Both the position numbers and the translations under genes were made by a program. 59,675 nucleotides of DNA from Candidatus Kutchimonas denitrificans (GTDB lineage: Bacteria; Gemmatimonadota; Gemmatimonadetes; Palauibacterales; KS3-K002): positions 29,312 through 88,986 of the forward strand of contig JAACAK010000096.1 in the NCBI GenBank assembly GCA_011774835.1, written 5' to 3'. How positions within the stretch are numbered: position 1 is the stretch's first letter; each line of letters starts with the position of its first letter. The notes beneath the pieces were generated by a model that ran no database searches, was not told the origin of the DNA, and was given only the letters and a program-made list of their open reading frames with translations. Shown piece by piece: positions 55,304 to 59,675 of this stretch.

Positions 55304-55735
55304 CTACGATCCAAACGCACGCCGGAACTCCTCGAATACCTCTTCGGTCGCGAGATCGTCGACCCGGGCCTTCTCCTGTTCGTTCTCCGAGTCGATCTTG
55401 AGCATCTCTCTCGCGTGCTCCTCACGCTCCCGCTCGAGCTGCTTTTTCCCTTCCTCCAGCTGCTTCTCGGATATCTCTGTCCTCTCCTTCGCCTGCTCCA
55501 GCTTCGCCTCGCGCTGACGCAGCTCACCCTCTTTCCGCTCGATCTCTTTCCGGAGCTTCTCCCTCTTGCTCATCCGCCAGGCGCCCAGGCCGACGACGGC
55601 GGCAAGCGCGCCGAGCACCATCGGTAACGTCTTTCTTGTCAGCAGACCCATGCGCCACAGAAGGAACAGCACGACCGCGACGACCAACGCTCCCAGTGCG
55701 ATAACCAGCTCGTTCAGACCTCCGAGATCAAACAC
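55304..55735 (-). CDS. Inner-membrane coiled-coil protein
   Basis: A 143-residue protein with two membrane helices (about 8-27 and 37-53), then a highly charged coiled coil from 55 to 125 (KREKLRKEIERKEGELRQREAKLEQAKERTEISEK). It starts at GTG with AGGAGG 7 nt upstream. Together with the next gene it forms a pair of inner-membrane and secreted coiled-coil proteins, which could span the periplasm. No family recognised. Confidence 0.7.
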   Translation of the reverse strand: MFDLGGLNELVIALGALVVAVVLFLLWRMGLLTRKTLPMVLGALAAVVGLGAWRMSKREKLRKEIERKEGELRQREAKLEQAKERTEISEKQLEEGKKQLEREREEHAREMLKIDSENEQEKARVDDLATEEVFEEFRRAFGS

Positions 55736-55777
55736 GATACGCCTCCTGTTCTTCTGCTTCTGCTGCGGAATGCTTAC

Positions 55778-57205
55778 CTACAGGTAGCGCGAGGAAGAAA
55801 CCTCCTCGTCGAAATTTTCGGCGGCTTCCAGATCATCGATCTCCTCGACCCGTCCCGTTCCCTCCAGGTCCATGTGGCTGGGCTGGCGCTTGCTCGCCTT
55901 GAAATCCGGGTCGCGGAACAGCCGATAGGTGTGCCCTACGGGGATCTGGTAGCGGAGCGAGGAGACCTTGTCGCCGAAGCCCTTGCCTTCGACCCTGATC
56001 TTCTTGTAGTTACGGATCACCTCGTCCTGTCTCCCCAGAACACTCAGGCGTCTGCCGTGAAACGCCTTGTGCTCGTAGAGATCGACCCAGGCTTCATCGA
56101 TCGAATCGATCGGAGCGCGCGCCCGGCTCTTGTCCGGCCTGAACTCGACGAAGCGGAGTTCCTTGCTTCGTCTCCAGTGAAAGCCCGAATAGATGCACAA
56201 CGTGAGGTCGGCCGTTACAAACGCACCGCCCGCCGCATCCATGTTGGAGTACTCCTGGGCGGGCTCGAAGCGCTTCTCGGCCACCCGGGTGATCGCCGGT
56301 TCGGCCAGTTTGGGGTTGTCACCGAGCGTCTCCTCGACGAACTCGACCAGCAGCAGGTCGGCGACATCGTCACCCTTCGCGAGTGGTGCCATTTTCGATG
56401 TGTTCTCTGTACCCACGAGGAAGAACTTGCCATCCGCCTGCCGAACGAAGTGGATGCCCTGGTAGTCTGCCTCTCTGCCGCCGGTAGGTAGCAGCTTACC
56501 GAACGGCCACTCGAGATGCTGCTTACGGAAACCGTCGGCGAAGTCGGTGGACCGAGAGAGGTAGAAGTCCAGCCGCAGAGGGGCGTTCTTCCAGACGGCG
56601 CAGATGTAGTGCCCGTTGGGCAGCTTGCACAGCGTGGCGGCACTCGCCATCCCGACTCTCTTCGTACGCTCGATCGTGGTTTCGAAGGAGCGGGGTTTCT
56701 CGGGCTCGGACAGGTCGAGGAAGACGATTCGGGATCTCCCGCTCTTCTCGTCCTCGATTGGAACGGCGACGATGTCGCCCAGCACGGAGATTCCGCCGGA
56801 GTGCCATAGCTTCTCATCCAGTCGGGCGATAGCTACCAGGCCGTCGCTTTCCGGCGCGTCGTCGTCGAAGAGGATGTTCGAGCCCCAGGCCCCGGTTCGC
56901 CGCGAGTCCATGCGAATCACGAACAACTGCGAGGCGGGAGCGACGATGTCTCCCCCCGATAGGACGACGTGCTTGCCGTCGCGGAGACGCCCTATCCCCT
57001 GGAAATGGACTCGAGCGCGGTTGTCGCCGTGGTTCTTGTAGGTGTAGCGGTGTCGTGGAAACACACCGCCATCGCGCGCCGCCAGGTAATCGCCGCGCGG
57101 CCGAACGCGGGCGAACTGATCGACCACATCTTCTACGTGTGGATTATCATCGACGAAAGGCCGCGAAGCCGCTCGCGGCTTCGCCGGGTCACCCGGATAT
57201 TTCAA
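55778..57205 (-). CDS. Beta-rich protein with C-terminal beta/gamma-crystallin-like domain
   Basis: A 475-residue protein with no signal peptide. Residues about 50-355 are beta-rich and could be a propeller (RDGKHVVLSGGDIVAPASQLFVIRMD; LDEKLWHSGGISVLGDIVAVPIED; GMASAATLCKLPNGHYICAVW). Residues about 370-440 fit a beta/gamma-crystallin unit: WVDLYEHKAFHGRRLSVLG, then DKVSSLRYQIPVGHTYRLFRD. These domains often bind calcium, though the N/D-N/D-x-S/T-S site is seen only as DKVSS. The start is TTG with AGGAGGAG just upstream; no ATG or GTG serves better. Function unknown. Confidence 0.68.
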   Translation of the reverse strand: MKYPGDPAKPRAASRPFVDDNPHVEDVVDQFARVRPRGDYLAARDGGVFPRHRYTYKNHGDNRARVHFQGIGRLRDGKHVVLSGGDIVAPASQLFVIRMDSRRTGAWGSNILFDDDAPESDGLVAIARLDEKLWHSGGISVLGDIVAVPIEDEKSGRSRIVFLDLSEPEKPRSFETTIERTKRVGMASAATLCKLPNGHYICAVWKNAPLRLDFYLSRSTDFADGFRKQHLEWPFGKLLPTGGREADYQGIHFVRQADGKFFLVGTENTSKMAPLAKGDDVADLLLVEFVEETLGDNPKLAEPAITRVAEKRFEPAQEYSNMDAAGGAFVTADLTLCIYSGFHWRRSKELRFVEFRPDKSRARAPIDSIDEAWVDLYEHKAFHGRRLSVLGRQDEVIRNYKKIRVEGKGFGDKVSSLRYQIPVGHTYRLFRDPDFKASKRQPSHMDLEGTGRVEEIDDLEAAENFDEEVSSSRYL

Positions 57206-57299
57206 CGTACTCCTCCTGGTCCAGGACCTTCGCCCGGCAGCGACGGCACCGCGCCGACGCCACCCGCGATCTGTATTCCTTCAGCCGTCGTCCGCCGGC

Positions 57300-58037
57300 T
57301 CACCGCCGCCAGAGCGCGGCCAGCCCCAGGACGACCTCGTGGTCCCATTCGCTCGCCGTTGGACTCCGGATCATCAGCCACTCGACCGCCAGTCGTGCCC
57401 CGAAACCGGCTGGCAACAACACGCCGAGGCCTGCGGTCAGGCCACCGCCGGCGCGCCATGCATCGACATCCGAACCGGAGCCGCTGAGCTCCGTCCGCCG
57501 GACCTGGCCCCGGAGCGCCAGCCAGGGCTCCACGTTGGAGATGACCTCGAAGGGAAGTCGTCCGGAGATGCCCGCGGCGAGGCCGAACGGGATGTCCAGC
57601 TGGCGCAACTCGGGATCGGCTCCGCCCCCAGACTCGAAGTAAGAGAAGCCCAACTGGACGTCCGCGACGACCAGACTGAACGGGCCTCTGACGTTGTAGG
57701 CGAAGGCGCCCGAGAAGGCGAGCTCGTCATCGGCTCCCGCCCCTTCTCGAATCAAGAGACCCAACCCGATGCCGCCGCGCAGCTTCTCGCTCTCCAGCGT
57801 CGCGCGCCCGGCCAACATCTGCAGTTGCGAGATGTCCGCCAGGCCCAGGCCGTAGTCGAGAAAGACCGAATATGTGGGATAAGGATCATGAAGCGGCCGG
57901 AAGTCGAACGGCAGCGACGGGAACTGTGCTGCGACCGGAGAAGCCAACGGCCCGAGAGCCAGGAGGACAATGGCGAGCACTCGAACCGTTGAGCCTGTCA
58001 CTCTCGGTGCGATGACCCACGAGCGGGCTCCTGTCAC
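57300..58037 (-). CDS. Outer-membrane beta-barrel-like protein
   Basis: A 245-residue protein that starts at GTG with GGAGG 7 nt upstream. A signal peptide with a long n-region covers about 1-38 (VRVLAIVLLALGPLASPVAAQ). The mature part has alternating strands (YSVFLDYGLGLADISQLQML; GPFSLVVADVQLGFSYFES; GGGLTAGLGVLLPAGFGARLAVEWLMI) and ends in WRR. I do not recognise a family. Confidence 0.7.
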   Translation of the reverse strand: MTGARSWVIAPRVTGSTVRVLAIVLLALGPLASPVAAQFPSLPFDFRPLHDPYPTYSVFLDYGLGLADISQLQMLAGRATLESEKLRGGIGLGLLIREGAGADDELAFSGAFAYNVRGPFSLVVADVQLGFSYFESGGGADPELRQLDIPFGLAAGISGRLPFEVISNVEPWLALRGQVRRTELSGSGSDVDAWRAGGGLTAGLGVLLPAGFGARLAVEWLMIRSPTASEWDHEVVLGLAALWRR

Positions 58038-58140
58038 GATTCGCCTCCCTCAAGGATTGGGGACACAAACGTCGAACCTTGACGCACTGTGGCATCCTGG
58101 CCCGACCGAACACGCTTCCATCCCGGCGGCGCCGGTGGTT

Positions 58141-58677
58141 CTAAAGGATCTCCTCGATCGGATACACGTACACCAGATAGAGATAGAAGAACAGCAAGGA
58201 TATAACCAGAATGATCACACCGAGAACCGATGACTGTACCTTGATCCCCTCTGTCGACACGGCCAGCTCGGTCTCGGCAGCTTCGGATTCGGGGGCTGCG
58301 AGATCGCGCCTGAACTGAAGCCAGGAGAAGTAAAGTCCCACCAGCACCAGGAAGATCACCACGGCGAAGATGACGATCGAGGAGTAGAACTGCCATCTGA
58401 ACACCTGACCGCGATGGTCGAACCCCTGGACCTTGTATTCGTACTGCGCCCGGAGGGCGGCCAGATACGTCTCCGCCGTCGTCGAGTCCAGCGTGGCGAG
58501 GACCTGCAACGAGGTTCTCGTCGGCAGAACGGGCGCGAAGCTCGTATCACTGGCTCGCGTCTGGCTCACGAACTGGTTGAGGAGCTCGGCGGCAGATGTG
58601 TCCTGTGGGGCCGCCTCTTCCCCCTGCGGCTCGGCTGCCGAAAAGAGCAACGCTGCAATCGCGATTACGACGTTCAT
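58141..58677 (-). CDS. Membrane protein with periplasmic helical domain
   Basis: A 178-residue protein. A signal peptide or anchor lies at 1-17. A helical periplasmic stretch (about 25-95) is followed by a helix near 97-117 (IVIFAVVIFLVLVGLYFSWLQF) and another near 148-170 (SVLGVIILVISLLFFYLYLVYV). GGAGGG lies 10 nt before the ATG. No family recognised. Confidence 0.72.
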   Translation of the reverse strand: MNVVIAIAALLFSAAEPQGEEAAPQDTSAAELLNQFVSQTRASDTSFAPVLPTRTSLQVLATLDSTTAETYLAALRAQYEYKVQGFDHRGQVFRWQFYSSIVIFAVVIFLVLVGLYFSWLQFRRDLAAPESEAAETELAVSTEGIKVQSSVLGVIILVISLLFFYLYLVYVYPIEEIL

Positions 58678-58726
58678 CTTCTATCGTCCCTCCATCCCGA
58701 ACCTCGACTGCATAAGGAGAACGCCG

Positions 58727-59587
58727 TTATGGTGTCAGTATCGAGAGAGCTTCGAGCCTGAGAAAGATCCGCTCCTGCAGGTTCCTGCCCTCCTCCAAGG
58801 TGAGGTAGTTCTCTACCGCCGACTCGTCGTCCACCGCCTGCTTGATGTAATCCAGCAGGCTGGCGTTTACCGCCTCGAGCACCGCCCCGAGATCATCCCG
58901 CGCCATAAGCTCCGGCGGCAAGTCGGGGATCTCTTCCCCCTGCACCTCGACACACTGCACCAGCCTCCGGCTGCCATCCGGCATGATGATCGTGTAATTA
59001 CACTCGCCGATCCGCTGTCTGCGAATCCTGCCGTCGGGGAATCGAATCTCCACCCTGCCATCCTCCAGGAACGTGCGCTCCGGCTCTGCGGCAGGGCTCG
59101 GCCGCTCGGCCTGGCGCTCGGGAGTGGCCACCAGCGCTTCGCGCACGATGGGAGTCACCAGCTGCAGTTGTCGCGGGCCCGGGTATTCCACCAGCACGTG
59201 GCCGCTGGCCCTGCCACCTCCGAAGTTCACGATCGAGACCTTCCAGTCCCGACCCCGATTCATCTCGGTTTGGCCGACTTTGAATTCAAGAGCCAGCGGG
59301 CTGCCGCCATCCTGACGGGCGTAGTACCCCGTCTGGCCCGGTCCATTCAGGATCAGAGCCAGATTGCGCGCCGATCCGGCCCAGATTGCCTGCACCCTGA
59401 TCCTCCCCTGACGCTGAACGGCAAATTCGACTACCGCCCGATCACCACGCGCCGTATCGACGCTGAAACCCTCTCCCAGTACCGTCTGGGCAAACAGGCT
59501 CTGGCTGACAGCCGAGCCTCCCAAACAAAGCAGCGCGGCGATAGCGGCGGCGATACGAGGCAAGCGGGAAAATCTCACTACTTTCAT
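58727..59587 (-). CDS. Secreted protein, first gene of the envelope cluster
   Basis: A 286-residue protein with a signal peptide (about 1-34). Residues 40-140 are beta-rich and resemble a pre-peptidase/Ig-like domain (AVVEFAVQRQGRIRVQAIW; NLALILNGPGQTGYYAR; WKVSIVNFGGGRASGHVLVEY). The middle has a basic, Pro-rich linker, then RVEIRFPDGRIRRQRIGECNYTIIMPDGSRRLVQC with two cysteines. The C-terminus is helical. ATG 59587 is preferred to the GTG one codon earlier because GGAGGG is 6 nt upstream. The sequence before it (59591-59675) is AT-richer and may hold the operon promoter. Confidence 0.7.
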   Translation of the reverse strand: MKVVRFSRLPRIAAAIAALLCLGGSAVSQSLFAQTVLGEGFSVDTARGDRAVVEFAVQRQGRIRVQAIWAGSARNLALILNGPGQTGYYARQDGGSPLALEFKVGQTEMNRGRDWKVSIVNFGGGRASGHVLVEYPGPRQLQLVTPIVREALVATPERQAERPSPAAEPERTFLEDGRVEIRFPDGRIRRQRIGECNYTIIMPDGSRRLVQCVEVQGEEIPDLPPELMARDDLGAVLEAVNASLLDYIKQAVDDESAVENYLTLEEGRNLQERIFLRLEALSILTP

Positions 59588-59675
59588 CACAGGCCCTCCG
59601 GCACGCAGGTTCGTTCACGCGGACAGATTCCGACTATTACGACTTATCAAATCATGATACGCAGGAAGGGCCTCA

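Noticed and set aside
1-59675. tRNA, rRNA, prophage or integrated element
   Set aside because: I saw no cloverleaf, rRNA segment, integrase or attachment repeat, though without a covariance search a tRNA could be missed.

Overview
This window comes from a GC-rich, Gram-negative bacterial chromosome. Several genes encode outer-membrane barrel-like proteins, secreted proteins with Sec signal peptides, and a sigma-54 system. The TolB-like/TPR protein, the Ser/Thr-kinase-linked sigma factor and the HEAT-repeat BlaR1 protein are of types common in Gemmatimonadota, Acidobacteriota and Planctomycetota; I favour a Gemmatimonadota-like organism, but no rRNA or ribosomal gene is present to settle it. 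I see no rRNA, tRNA, CRISPR array, intact insertion sequence or prophage.

Layout. 1-2.8 kb: a receptor-like protein with a periplasmic-binding domain, three membrane helices and a C-terminal PilZ-like domain. 3.1-8.2 kb: a GcvT-like folate-binding protein with two tandem FAD oxidoreductase paralogues, facing a flavodoxin-fold reductase. 8.4-20.5 kb: a GH15 glycosidase converging on an eight-gene minus-strand operon, tkt-pgi-gnd-zwf-glk-fbp-pgl-fba, covering the oxidative pentose phosphate pathway and the upper sugar-phosphate steps. It starts from a good sigma-70-type promoter with a perfect 16-bp palindrome just downstream. 20.8-25.7 kb: proS, a Lys/Arg-rich DUF2188-like protein, mutM, a long intergenic inverted repeat and pepD. 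26.4-31.2 kb: an ECF sigma factor, an OprP-like porin, and a sigma-54 activator next to a -24/-12 promoter that drives a small PQ-loop-like membrane protein. 31.3-35.1 kb: a BlaI repressor, a BlaR1-type membrane protease carrying about 14 HEAT repeats, and a second HEAT protein, behind two tandem perfect BlaI-type dyads. 35.5-38.2 kb: a VOC protein, a sigma factor and Ser/Thr kinase pair, and a small membrane protein. 38.2-43.6 kb: a MocR regulator in an operon with an SCP2-like/R2lox fusion oxidase, divergent from a PLP decarboxylase and an EamA exporter, with matching operators on both start codons. 43.9-49.2 kb: a TolB/TPR protein, M19 dipeptidase, metallophosphoesterase, a second ECF sigma factor and a zinc-finger protein.

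49.2-59.6 kb is an eleven-gene minus-strand cluster, almost all uncharacterised: secreted and outer-membrane-like proteins, inner-membrane proteins, coiled-coil proteins, an NlpC/CHAP-like hydrolase with an SH3-like N-terminus, a beta/gamma-crystallin-domain protein, and a membrane-embedded patatin phospholipase. Small gaps and strong ribosome binding sites suggest one transcription unit. It is the best candidate here for an undescribed system, probably acting in the cell envelope.

The most concrete new signals are regulatory: a conserved upstream block shared by the two ECF sigma genes, the sigma-54 promoter with its palindromic upstream site, the twin BlaI dyads, and the twin MocR operators.
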